A stretch of 64,000 bases of DNA, from contig OW285191.1 in NCBI GenBank assembly GCA_935421135.1, positions 15,007,700 to 15,071,699 of the forward strand, given 5' to 3'. A program made the position numbers and the translations under genes. Origin of the DNA: Bugulina stolonifera. Its lineage: Eukaryota > Bryozoa > Gymnolaemata > Cheilostomatida > Bugulidae. Positions 36,610 to 46,820 of this stretch are shown one piece after another. The notes beneath the pieces were generated by a model. That model was not told the DNA's origin. It worked only from the letters and a program-made list of their open reading frames with translations, and did no database searches. The number at the start of each line of letters is the position of its first letter. Positions within the stretch are counted from its first letter, which is position 1.

Positions 36610-37018
36610 AATATACTAGATATTGGATCTTTTTAGCAAAAAATTTGTCTGCGAGCAGTCAGAGACTTGTTTCAAATCCATGAAAATACCATATATATAT
36701 AGAAAATGGCCAAACCCCCTAACATTCAGTAAGATGCAAGGTGGCCATAATAAGAAGGGTGCCCTCGTGTGCAGTTCACTCAGAGCATGTCTACTGCTCA
36801 CCCTTGAAGCTTCCTTTCCAAGGTTGCTGAGCTGGTGTAGTGGTAGCATGTTCTGTTCACTGTGCTTGGCATTTAGGTGCCGGGTTCAAACCCCAGTCAA
36901 GGACTAGTATTTTCATGGATTTGAAACAAGTCTCTGACTGCTCACAGACAAATTCCTTGCTAAAAATACAACATATACATGTATATAGAAAATGGCCAAA
37001 CCCCCTAATATACTAGAT
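36610..37018. mobile_element. Foldback SINE-like insertion with 12-bp direct repeats
   Basis: The exact direct repeat AATATACTAGAT is at 36610-36621 and 37007-37018. Inside are inverted arms of about 57 bp (from 36631 and ending near 36966) that enclose a tRNA-like core at about 36825-36900 with B-box-like GGGTTCAAACCCC. A motif AGAAAATGGCCAAACCCCCT occurs just inside the left arm and again after the right arm. The 12-bp duplication fits LINE-mediated insertion better than a DNA transposon. Confidence 0.6.
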
Positions 37019-37765
37019 CCTTTACAATATTTTACTGGTGTAACAGTACTATATTATGGTAACTTCTCTACAAATTAATCACATATTTTTTTAAATTGTA
37101 CACTCATACAAATAGCTATATTATACAGTTGTTAGAAGCTATTTAAATAAATATGATGTTTTATACTGCATGGGGAGAGGAATGTACACTAATATACTGT
37201 ATGTACATAGTTATGCTCCTACCTGTTTTAAGATGTCATGCTGGATATATATTGTAGTACATTGACTAGTGATACTTTTTATAAAGTATACTGATGTTAT
37301 AACCTGCTGTATAGTAATGTTTCTGTGTATGGGTATCACAGGAGCGCGATGTTAGTAGCATGGGTGTGGGCAATACATCTAGCATCAACTATCTACAAAT
37401 GCTGTTAAACTTTCTTGGTTGGAGCATCAAAGTAGTATTTTAGTTATAAGTAGAGAAAGTGTTTCAACATTGATAATAAAAACTCCCTGGTGGCACTCAC
37501 CTATTGAATAGTAAACATTCAATATCATTGGTACATGGAGATAATATATTTGATTGTTGTAAGGAAATAGTATAGTTCTCTCCTGAGCTTGTATAGATAA
37601 AAATCCCTATTGAAATTTTAATTACGTTCTAGTGAATATGTCATATAAGAAGATACAAGCAATGGTGTAGGCCTCATGTGGTACATCACAGATCCAATAC
37701 TGACATGAGGAATTGTAAACCTTTTTAACTTATTGCACTGAGAACACTCATTAAATAGTATACAG

Positions 37766-38056
37766 CAGGGCTGTAACAACCAGGGGGGCAAGGTGGGCAT
37801 TTGCCACCCCAGAAATCTGTCCAAAAGCAAAAATTTGTTGGCGTAAATTCTCCAAAGGTGACCTTTGTACACATTGATCACACAGTTATGCGCAGTGTTA
37901 TAGTCTAAAAGACAGTATGAGTGGCCTGTGATCCTGCATATTTGACTGAAATTTGTTAGAAAACATTTTAAGCTATTTTTAGTATCTGTCTGGGCAGCTC
38001 GATGCTACGGCCTGGGCTTTTTGCCCCCTCAGTCAAAAATAGTTGTTACAGCCCTG
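37766..38056. mobile_element. hAT-like MITE with proven empty site
   Basis: A 291-bp non-coding element has ends CAGGGCTGTAACAAC and GTTGTTACAGCCCTG. It is flanked by the 8-bp duplication GTATACAG (37758-37765, 38057-38064). The paralogous sequence near 26041 has a single GTATACAG with matching flanks and no insertion, so it is the pre-insertion state. The ends and 8-bp duplication are typical of hAT elements. Confidence 0.85.
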
Positions 38057-38544
38057 GTATACAGTATACCAAAAGTATTATATCTAAATATTTGACTGCT
38101 CAAAAAACAAAATTCCCTATATTATGAAAATTCTCCCATACACTATAGCTATCCATCATTACCTCTTTCAACTGTGTAATAGTTGTTGTAGAGATGGACA
38201 GTGGGAACATCGTTAATCCATGCACTAATTAGATGACTAGGTATTTGGCTATTTTATTTTTTAACTTGTTACATGTAGTTTACATTTACTTGTATATTAC
38301 ACCGTTAACAGACATTGTCTATACTTATAAGTTATCAAGTCAACAGAAGAGAGAATATTATAATATTTATCTCTGAAAATGACATAAAGACAGTATATTT
38401 GAAGTCCTTATCCAAACTTGCTGTTAAATTATTTACACTCACACTGTGTACAGGGATAAGGTCTAAGGTTAGATCAAATAAATACAGATGAGTAGTTAAA
38501 AGTATCCTAATCCTGTTGATACCATTGCTGTACAGTATATATAT

Positions 38545-39353
38545 TGTGATGGTACAGGACATTTGTATACGACTCCAACTCCCGGACGAAGCTCCACCGC
38601 ACCCTAAGTGCCTAGTAGTTGTTACAGCGCTACTCACCTGACACTAACATTCTCACAATTAGTGCTCGTATACTTACCCTTAACTGCATTGCATGTTCAA
38701 AGTACTTAATTACCGTCTATATATATATGTCTCCATGTGTTTATGCTCATTCCTTATTCATGTATCTTACTATATGTTGTTGTACATAGTCACATGAATG
38801 TTACTAAGTCCTTTTTATGCCTTTTATACCCATGTACAGAGGCCCGACCTCTCAGAATCCATTGATATTCATTTTGTACATGAATTGGACCATTATAAGC
38901 AACTTTTGTAGAACCCGACCTATTTTGGGTCGGCCGTCGGGCTTCCGGCGGCCATCTTGTTGCGCAACTTCCGGACGACCACACGTCGTCTTTTCCCGAC
39001 GTCATGTCGGCCGGAAGTCCTTATACTATATAAAGGGCACTGTTTTACTGTTCATTGTCTCAGTCTACGCTTGGCTTTCAATAAAGACACATCTATACTT
39101 GATACAGGGACTTTCTCTTCCTTTTACTAGGTCATTCGCTCTGCGAACCGCCTACTAGGTTGAATTACTCTCTTTCACTGTATAGTCTGAAGGTCGGACT
39201 TGAGATCAGATGGGTCGTCTTTGGTAGTATTTGGGCTACTGAGACCGCTCGATCTTTCATGTAATGCGAAGTCCTATTACCACTCATAGGCACTTCATTT
39301 CTGGGTCGATAGTCGTCCAAGGACGACCGCACCAAATCACAGAAACCATTACA
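38545..39353 (+). repeat. 5' LTR, family A
   Basis: The LTR begins TGTGATGG and ends CCATTACA. TATATAAA lies at 39027-39034 and AATAAA at 39080-39085, giving the promoter and polyadenylation signals expected of an LTR. It is G+C-rich around TCGGCC words, unlike the surrounding DNA. Confidence 0.88.
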
Positions 39354-39354
39354 T

Positions 39355-39372
39355 TGGTGGCAGCAGTGGGAT
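39355..39372 (+). other. Primer-binding site candidate
   Basis: TGGTGGCAGCAGTGGGAT starts one base after the 5' LTR. It begins with TGG, the complement of a tRNA CCA end. I did not assign the tRNA. Confidence 0.6.
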
Positions 39373-39742
39373 TCTAAGGTCGTACTCTTACGATACGAAG
39401 AGAAGGAAGGTGACCTCGGACTCGGGTGACCGACCGACCTCATTCTTCAATACTTCTACGGCGATTTAGGACTCGGACCCGGGAACCTTGGATACGAGAA
39501 GGTGACAAACGCTAAAGTGCACCCATAATTCTCGTGGTTCCGCTGGATGTAGCCCGACCTACGCCGGATCTTCAATCAAAGACCGACCTCGGATCCAGAA
39601 CAGATTGACGGTACTCAGTACGACCATCAGGCCGACCCGGCCTAACAAACTACGGTAGTTAACTAACTACCCGACACCCTACAGACATCAAACCGAGGAC
39701 GACACGTCCCCTTCACCAAAGAGGCTCCATCTATACTCAGCA

Positions 39743-40603
39743 ATGGCTAGCGATATAGACAGGCTAGTAGAGGTAATCGGACAGTACATAGAAGTAGCTC
39801 GACCTCAGCCGCCTCAACCCTCTTTCAAGACACCACAGTTCGACGGACAAGGAGACGTCGAGTTCTTTATAGAACAATTCCTGACCATAGCCGAGGCAAA
39901 CGACTGGAGCCCGGCAGCCATGTACCTTCACCTAAGAGAGGCCCTCAAGGGACCGGCACAAGAATGTGGCCGACCCGGCACCTCAGAAGGGATCTTCGAA
40001 GCTCTACGCGCCCGATACGGGTTAACTGATAAAGAAGCTAGACTCCAGCTCATACAGCTGCGGAAAGATCCCGGCATGTCATTACAAGAACATGCCACCT
40101 TAGTCAAGAAACTTGTACATGTGGCTTTCCAGGAACTACCCGAAGCGCACCGCCGGGTATTGGCTGTGGAAAACTTCAGTAACTCTCTTGAGGACGGACA
40201 CCTACAGAGACACCTCTTGGCAATAAACCCCAGAGATGTGGACTCGGCCGTCCGAGCCGGAAACGACTTCTTGCTCGTCAAGGGACCTTCCCGTGGAAGT
40301 AAAGCACACCAAATCAGGGCAGTCACAGAACCCGAGCCGGAGACACCCCAAATAAATACAGTGGACTCCGACCTGACCTGGATCAACGACCTGAAAGAGG
40401 CCATCCAGACACTCAGCCAAGAAGTCAGACGACTTCGAGGACTACTAGACGCCCCCAGAGCGCCAGGACCTCGGAACAGACCCTCCTGGCAGACCAGCAA
40501 AAAGCCTGGTCCCCCTCCTCAACGGACCAATGGGAACACTCCCCCCACATATCCTGAGCCGCCAGTACCCGAGTCGGGAAAAGGCTCCGGCCCGAGACAG
40601 TAG
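39743..40603 (+). CDS. Gag-like protein of family A element
   Basis: An intact 286-aa ORF. Residues about 25-185 match the layout of a Ty3/Gypsy-type retrotransposon Gag (FKTPQFDG, then a helical region with LHLREALKGPAQE and ARYGLTDKEARLQLIQLRK). A coiled-coil-like stretch follows near 215-240, and then a basic Pro-rich tail. No CCHC zinc knuckle is present, so RNA binding would rely on the basic tail. The ORF ends in TAG at 40601-40603. The next ORF overlaps it in the -1 frame over 40558-40603, with a slippery heptamer inside the overlap. Gag is expected to form the cytoplasmic particle. Confidence 0.85.
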   Translation: MASDIDRLVEVIGQYIEVARPQPPQPSFKTPQFDGQGDVEFFIEQFLTIAEANDWSPAAMYLHLREALKGPAQECGRPGTSEGIFEALRARYGLTDKEARLQLIQLRKDPGMSLQEHATLVKKLVHVAFQELPEAHRRVLAVENFSNSLEDGHLQRHLLAINPRDVDSAVRAGNDFLLVKGPSRGSKAHQIRAVTEPEPETPQINTVDSDLTWINDLKEAIQTLSQEVRRLRGLLDAPRAPGPRNRPSWQTSKKPGPPPQRTNGNTPPTYPEPPVPESGKGSGPRQ

Positions 40604-43410
40604 AGGCTGGCACTCGGGCCCTACAAGTTCCTCACACCTCTCACATTTCCATCTCGGAAGACCGTCCCAAGTATCCGGTCGGCAAGGCCGACCCCCCTTC
40701 TAAAACAGTGACTCAAGTGACGTATGTAAAGCCGCATGTACCTAGCCTGTACATACAAGGACGACTATGTAGCCAAGATGTAACCCTACTCTTGGACACG
40801 GGCTGTACGACCAACCTAATATCACCCCGCACCCTGAAGAAGCTGCAGAGACCCGACCTAGAGGTCCTACCAGTAAGTCAGCCATATGGCAAGATGGCCG
40901 ACGGCTCGACTCTCAGGTTCGAGGGAATGGTAAGGCTACCTATGGTAGTCGGTCGTACCTTTAGCCAAGAACTGTTCCTCATCGGCTCCATACCAGAAGA
41001 TGGCGTCCTAGGGATGCCCTACCTGACTAAACACAAGTGCTCTGTAAACTGCCATACCGCAAAGGTATACACCAGCCGAGATCAATGGCCGTGTGTCAAT
41101 AGAACGGGAAGCCCTTATACATTGAGGACGATGCCTGAGATGAAGCCTAGTACGCCTCCGCCCGACGTCGATGACCCATGCCGACGTCCTGGACACCCAC
41201 ATAGAGGACCAGGGGCCGAGGGAGGAACGGATAATTCAGTACCTAGTACACCTGCGCCCGACGTTGATGATCAATGCCGACGTCAAGGACACCCCAACAG
41301 AGGATCCAGGGCCAAGGGAGGAACGGGAAGCTCATCACTTAGTACACCTGCGCCCGACGTCGATGATCAATGCCGACGTCAAGGACACCCCCACAGAGGA
41401 TCCAGGGCCAAGGGAGGAAAAGGATCATTACCGCCCAGTACAACTCCGCATGGCGTCGAAGTACAATGCCGACGCCCTGGCCACCCGATGGGGGGGCTAG
41501 AAGCCGAGGGAGGAACAGCGAAGAAAAAGAGGCAAGTAGAGGACCAGGGCCGACAGGCTAAAAAGCCGCGCATCCAGGAGCATAGACAAGGCACAAACCG
41601 CCTCGAGGAAGGTGCTGTCGACTATTTCCAGCACCCGATATTCCCGCCGCCCGACTGGGGCAGAGGTTCAAAAGGTAGACCCTCCTACGTCCGGATGCTA
41701 ACGCCCTACACTAGGGAAAACAGACCCTTATCATACAGGAGGAAGGCCCGGTGGAAGCGAGGCCGACCCCCAGAGGTTATACTAGAAGAAATTCATCACA
41801 AATGGGCTGCCCAGACGACTACCTATCGTAGGCCGACACGGCCAGGCCCGTGTTTACTCTCCAATCCCACAGACGGATCCGGTGACCCAGACAACCTTGA
41901 GATCAAAATAGATCTAACAACAGGGGTCAGACAAGTGCACTTCCGCCGCGACGTAGTTCTACTACATGGTGAGAAGCCAGGTGTTGCAGGCATAACGTCG
42001 CACACCACAAGGAGAACCAGGGCAGCCCCCACACCTATAAAAGGCCAGGATCCAGATGGATCCCCCAGTACCTTCACCACCACCACTCAGTCAACACCTA
42101 GTCGGACAACGGAGCACTCTATTCGAGACTTCTCAACAAGGACGGTGCCCTCCCTAGTCGGCCTACTCATGGACTTGCCAGGTGAGCCAATAGACTTGGA
42201 CGAGGTACTGTTGCTTTTGGACGACGACGACTTATATGCTGATCTCGGGAACTCCTCGAGGGATGAGGTCGTGCCAGTCGGGTCGGGTCATACTGAAGTA
42301 CCTTCGGTGCTTCGGGACGATGCCGTCCTAACCGACTCGGACATGCACCGCCTCCCCTCCGGGACGACCTCGGACACGCATATGTACTCCAATGACATTG
42401 TACACCATGTGACTGAGTCGGGTGACGAAGACGACTCGGCCTACGCAAACATTGATAATCTAAATGATCAACCTCTTGTATCTACACTTTCTCTTATAGA
42501 GACCTCTCCAGAGACGCCTATGCCGCAGTCTCAACTTTGCTGGATCTCTCCACGGACCAGTAGTGATATACGTCGGACAGCCCGATGTAAAGGAAGGAAC
42601 TCCTATTGTCGACTATGTAAGCTAGAAGGGACGGAGAACACCATCAAGGCTCACACACGCCAACACTTTACCCAGTTCTTCTGTTCCTGTGGAGTCAGCG
42701 CCCGTGATGCAGAGACTGTCTATCGGCACCAAAGCCAGACAGGCCACGGAGCCATCCAGTATGAAGTGGATTCCCACATGTTCCAGCTTTTCCTCAAGGC
42801 GATGAAGCTCGACAAGAGGGTCGCTTACCCCTCATGCATCCCAGCAGACGTAGGACCGAAACCTTTCACTATACCAGCTCCTCCAGAAGCTGAAGCCAGA
42901 GCAGCAGTGGTGCGACTGACACCTCCTCCTGCCCCAAAGAAAACAAGTAAAAGAAAGTCGCCCTGGGAGCGACTAGGCAGTCCAAAGCGACCACAGACTC
43001 GTATGGACCCTCCAGCCTTGGATCACCGAGGGACTGATACTTACGACATACCCAAACGTCGGCCCCGGCCGCCTAAGGCTAGAACCGGATCAGACAAGGC
43101 CGTCCCATTGTCGACCCGCCCTCCAGATACTAAAAACACAAAGAAGACTCTTGAATCCCGCACCCCTACAGCAGAATTCCAGAAGGAGAGAGAACGATTG
43201 TGTGCCACTCTAAACAATCGTCTCGGACGCCTCAGGCACCAATTGCACATACTCCAGCAGAGACTTCTTCACTCACATGTTAGAGACCGGCTTACTATAG
43301 TCCAGCAGACGGAAGCCGTACAGGACGAAATATCCCTCCACCAACGGCTCACGGAGCAGATCCTTAGACATACTCGGAGAGATAGTGCCAAGGATCGGGG
43401 GGCTATGTGA
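40558..43410 (+). CDS. Protease plus unknown regions, ORF2 of family A
   Basis: The frame is open from 40558, after a TGA at 40555, to TGA 43408-43410, and is probably read as a -1 extension of Gag. The N-terminal part is a retropepsin-like protease: SLYIQGR, LLLDTGCTTNLIS with the catalytic DTG, and later GVLGMPYL. Four 32-residue repeats with CRRxGHP follow (41155-41520), then basic and acidic low-complexity stretches. A Cys/His region has CRLC...HTRQH and CSCG...HQSQTGH near codons 635-690 (counted from 40708), resembling paired C2H2-like fingers. A Leu/Arg-rich helix (LRHQLHILQQRLL) lies near the end. No reverse transcriptase, RNase H or integrase motif is seen. The ORF end overlaps the 3' LTR by five bases. 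The role of the part after protease is unknown. Confidence 0.8.
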   Translation, partial: AASTRVGKRLRPETVEAGTRALQVPHTSHISISEDRPKYPVGKADPPSKTVTQVTYVKPHVPSLYIQGRLCSQDVTLLLDTGCTTNLISPRTLKKLQRPDLEVLPVSQPYGKMADGSTLRFEGMVRLPMVVGRTFSQELFLIGSIPEDGVLGMPYLTKHKCSVNCHTAKVYTSRDQWPCVNRTGSPYTLRTMPEMKPSTPPPDVDDPCRRPGHPHRGPGAEGGTDNSVPSTPAPDVDDQCRRQGHPNRGSRAKGGTGSSSLSTPAPDVDDQCRRQGHPHRGSRAKGGKGSLPPSTTPHGVEVQCRRPGHPMGGLEAEGGTAKKKRQVEDQGRQAKKPRIQEHRQGTNRLEEGAVDYFQHPIFPPPDWGRGSKGRPSYVRMLTPYTRENRPLSYRRKARWKRGRPPEVILEEIHHKWAAQTTTYRRPTRPGPCLLSNPTDGSGDPDNLEIKIDLTTGVRQVHFRRDVVLLHGEKPGVAGITSHTTRRTRAAPTPIKGQDPDGSPSTFTTTTQSTPSRTTEHSIRDFSTRTVPSLVGLLMDLPGEPIDLDEVLLLLDDDDLYADLGNSSRDEVVPVGSGHTEVPSVLRDDAVLTDSDMHRLPSGTTSDTHMYSNDIVHHVTESGDEDDSAYANIDNLNDQPLVSTLSLIETSPETPMPQSQLCWISPRTSSDIRRTARCKGRNSYCRLCKLEGTENTIKAHTRQHFTQFFCSCGVSARDAETVYRHQSQTGHGAIQYEVDSHMFQLFLKAMKLDKRVAYPSCIPADVGPKPFTIPAPPEAEARAAVVRLTPPPAPKKTSKRKSPWERLGSPKRPQTRMDPPALDHRGTDTYDIPKRRPRPPKARTGSDKAVPLSTRPPDTKNTKKTLESRTPTAEFQKERERLCATLNNRLGRLRHQLHILQQRLLHSHVRDRLTIVQQTEAVQDEISLHQRLTEQILRHTRRDSAKDRGAM
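40576..40620 (+). promoter_or_regulatory. Programmed -1 ribosomal frameshift signal
   Basis: GGGAAAA (40576-40582) reads G GGA AAA in the gag frame, a canonical X XXY YYZ slippery site. After a 6-base spacer, GGCCCGAG (40589-40596) pairs perfectly with CTCGGGCC (40613-40620). The site lies within the 46-base gag/ORF2 overlap, upstream of the gag TAG, and the shift is in the needed -1 direction. Confidence 0.75.
41155..41520 (+). repeat. 96-bp coding tandem repeat
   Basis: Four copies (the last one divergent) of a 96-bp unit inside ORF2. Each encodes DVDDQCRRQGHP-type 32-residue units. Confidence 0.85.
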
Positions 43411-44214
43411 TGGTACAGGACATTTGTATACGACTCCAACTCCCGGACGAAGCTCCACCGCACCCTAAGTGCCTAGTAGTTGTTACAGCGCTACTCACCT
43501 GACACTAACATTCTCACAATTAGTGCTCGTATACTTACCCTTAACTGCATTGCATGTTCAAAGTATTTAATTACCGTCTATATATATATGTCTCCATGTG
43601 TTTATGCTCATTCCTTATTCATGTATCTTACTATATGTTGTTGTACATAGTCACATGAATGTTACTAAGTCCTTTTTATGCCTTTTATACCCATGTACAG
43701 AGGCCCGACCTCTCAGAATCCATTGATATTCATTTTGTACATGAATTGGACCATTATAAGCAACTTTTGTAGAACCCGACCTATTTTGGGTCGGCCGTCG
43801 GGCTTCCGGCGGCCATCTTGTTGCGCAACTTCCGGACGACCACACGTCGTCTTTTCCCGACGTCACGTCGGCCGGAAGTCCTTATACTATATAAAGGGCA
43901 CTGTTTTACTGTTCATTGTCTCAGTCTACGCTTGGCTTTCAATAAAGACACATCTATACTTGATACAGGGACTTTCTCTTCCTTTTACTAGGTCATTCGC
44001 TCTGCGAACCGCCTACTAGGTTGAATTACTCTCTTTCACTGTATAGTCTGAAGGTCGGACTTGAGATCAGATGGGTCGTCTTTGGTAGTATTTGGGCTAC
44101 TGAGACCGCTCGATCTTTCATGTAATGCGAAGTCCTATTACCACTCATAGGCACTTCATTTCTGGGTCGATAGTCGTCCAAGGACGACCGCACCAAATCA
44201 CAGAAACCATTACA
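43406..44214 (+). repeat. 3' LTR, family A
   Basis: Same length as the 5' LTR. The differences I see are T for C near 43566 and C for T near 43866. It is preceded by a purine-rich AAGGATCGGGGGG that may serve as polypurine tract. Confidence 0.88.
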
Positions 44215-45430
44215 ATATTAATCATAATCTCTCTGAATAAACTCAGTATTTGGTGTTACTTCATACAAACATATATTAGTACAATAGAAGCAAAAAGCTG
44301 ACTTTGATGTTCAATATTACCTACATGATCAAAGTATCAGATGTAAGATTGTGGGTCAATTACCGGCAGTATATAATTGGTAATTTACCACCATGGACCT
44401 CATTTACCTACAAGCAGCAAAAAGGTTCCATATACAGAGCAGAATCACAGATTAATACAGAATATTAATATGGAGAACAGTAATATGGTAAGTGAAACTG
44501 TAGTATATACAACTACATAGAGTCTATAGAAACTTCTGTAAGATATTTGTTATATTGCTCAAACCACATACTACAGTACACACTACGGTACACATACTAT
44601 GGTACACATACTGTTTCTGTTTCTAATTGACATTGTAAAAGTTTGTTTTTGAAACATTTCAATTCAAAACCAAGAATGGTGGCAATAATATAATCCATTA
44701 TATGGACCTTCTTTGAAACAATGTATTGGAATGTAAGGCTTTAGGTTTATATAAAATATTCTAAGGTAGTATGTCATACAATTTAATAAAAGAAAGAAAA
44801 TAGCATTCAATATTATACACTGTATACACTGTATGTGTACTGTAAGTTAAAGCAGACATAACATTAATAATTGGGTGTTTGAAATAAGATATGACATAAT
44901 GTGATTTATATATTATTAGATTACATTAACCTACTAATTTGGAAACTAGCTGTAATATAAACATACAATACACATGTATAACGTACCATTATATTATATT
45001 TTGTAAAACAATATTAAAAGTGAATAACATCCCTGAATGTGTCTTGTATCATCATTTATCATTGAAACTATTACCTTCACAAACAAAAGGTGAAGCATTT
45101 CCAGGTCAGCTTCTCTCGTTAAGTCACATTGTCAACCTATAATGTATAAATACCATGTTCTAAATATGTGTATTGGTTAAGTTTCTTATAAACATGCTTA
45201 CATTATTTCAGGCAGGAGAACATTTACCCTACCAACCCTCAGAGAATAACCTGCAACTAGCTCACTCAAGCCATCAACAAACACCTATCAGATGCTCCTC
45301 ATACTCGACCCACCCCAGCGTTGGGAACCCAGGATATCGACAAGTTCACCCTGGCTATACTCTACCAGGACAAAATCAAAACGTAATGTAACTTATATAT
45401 ACAACTTATATAATTAGATAACTTATATAT

Positions 45431-46033
45431 TGTAATGTTTTTGAGTGTTAGATCATACGAGAGCCGAGGGCTATATGTATGTGAAGGGCTTGGAAGGTGG
45501 TAGAGGCCGACCAAGTGTACCTTCTGCTCATTATATAAAAGAGTGAACAGTTATAGGTGCTCTTATTAGTGTAGATTGTAGATTATCTTAGACGTAGGCC
45601 GATGCCGAGACTCATTGGAGCTCAGGATCGACGTAGGTCTAGTAGAGTTTATACTCCAAGGGAGTGTAGTGAAGAAGATCTAACCTTGAGAGCCTAAGTC
45701 CGACGCTAGGTTCATTTAGAACCCGGGATCAGCCTAAGCCTAAGGGGTGGATAGAGATATGTTTAGCCTAGGATGAGGTGAACTCGAGCCGTACTGAATC
45801 CAAAGGATTCTCAGGTGGAGTTACCCGCCTAAAGAGTAAGCCTCTGTAGGTTGAGTTAGTTGTTGATTGCGCTTGAGTAAAGCAACATCTCCTGATTCAC
45901 AATAGAAAATGCACTGCCTTATATACATAACAAACTTCCGGTAAAAAGGGACGACATGGTGTCGTCCAGCCGACATGGGGTCGGCTCCGGAACTGATGCA
46001 ATAATATGGCTGGTTCCGCCCGACGTCACGTAG
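45431..46033 (-). mobile_element. Family C LTR remnant
   Basis: Closely similar to 9013 to about 9595, starting TGTAATGTTTTTGAG. Similarity stops near 46022, just before the family B element, and the GGTTACA end is missing. A 20-bp-scale tandem GACATGG...GTCG duplication near 45950 is specific to this copy. Confidence 0.6.
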
Positions 46034-46244
46034 ACAATTGTTGAGACATTATAATATGACATTAATTACTATTATGTTTTTTGGAGTTATCACCTCCGGT
46101 CATATTATATGTGTAAAGCTAGCAGCTAGTAGCTAATAGCTTTTGGCTAGAGTAGCTTATAGCTAGTAAGCTATTAGATATATTCTTTGTATATAAACAC
46201 TTCTGTTCAGTATGGTTAAGTCAGATGAGATTGAGCTGTAATAC

Positions 46245-46687
46245 TGTAATGGTACGCACAGTCGTATCTTACATCTGACACTCATTCTTGTGTGCATGCA
46301 TGTATATATCTGCTTGTACTTTACTCATATATTATTGTATATACGTGTATGATTATTACTAAGTCTTTTAATGCCTTTTATACCCATGTACAGAGGCCCA
46401 ACCTCTCAGAATCCATTGATATTCATTTTGTACATGAATTGGACCATTATAAGCAACTTTTGTAGAACCTGACCCATTTTGGGTCGGCCGTCGGGCTTCC
46501 GGTGGCCATCTTGTTGCGCAACTTCCGGACGACCTGTGACCAGATGGGTAGTCTCTGGTAGTTTTTGGGCTACTGAGACCGCTCAATCTTTCATGTAATG
46601 CGAAGGCCTAGCACCACTCATAGGCACTTCATTTCTGGGTCGATAGTCGTCCAAGGACGACCGCACCAAATCACAGAAACCATTACA
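46245..46687 (+). mobile_element. Nested solo LTR of family A (divergent, internally deleted)
   Basis: A 443-bp segment begins TGTAATGGTAC and ends ACCATTACA. It is flanked by the 4-bp duplication ATAC (46241-46244, 46688-46691). It shares long blocks with the 809-bp LTR but lacks the TATA/polyadenylation middle part (the join is near 46531). It sits inside the 5' LTR of the family B element, so it is younger than that insertion. Confidence 0.82.
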
Positions 46688-46820
46688 ATACAATACATAT
46701 ATAAACTGTTATAAGAATACAACAGATTTGGCGACGAGGATTAACCACATATCAAGTATCAACTCATCAGCTGCCATCTGAACCAAAGGTAAATTCGACT
46801 CGCATATTGGTCAAATAACT

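Larger units (their letters stand above)
38545..44214 (+). mobile_element. Gag-protease-only LTR retrotransposon, family A (young)
   Basis: A 5670-bp element has two 809-bp LTRs (38545-39353, 43406-44214) that I find to differ at only two positions. The ends are TGT...ACA and the element is flanked by the 4-bp duplication ATAT. It carries a gag ORF and a second long ORF that starts with an aspartic protease. There is no reverse transcriptase, RNase H or integrase. It therefore probably depends on another element for movement. It sits in the 5' flank of the homeobox pseudogene H2, interrupting a block that is uninterrupted upstream of H1. Confidence 0.88.

Noticed and set aside
41171..41500. 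Alternative-frame ORF with NADV/NADAL words that recall the end of Gypsy RNase H
   Set aside because: The similarity is limited to a few residues recurring with the 96-bp repeat. No other RNase H motif is present, and the main frame is open far longer.
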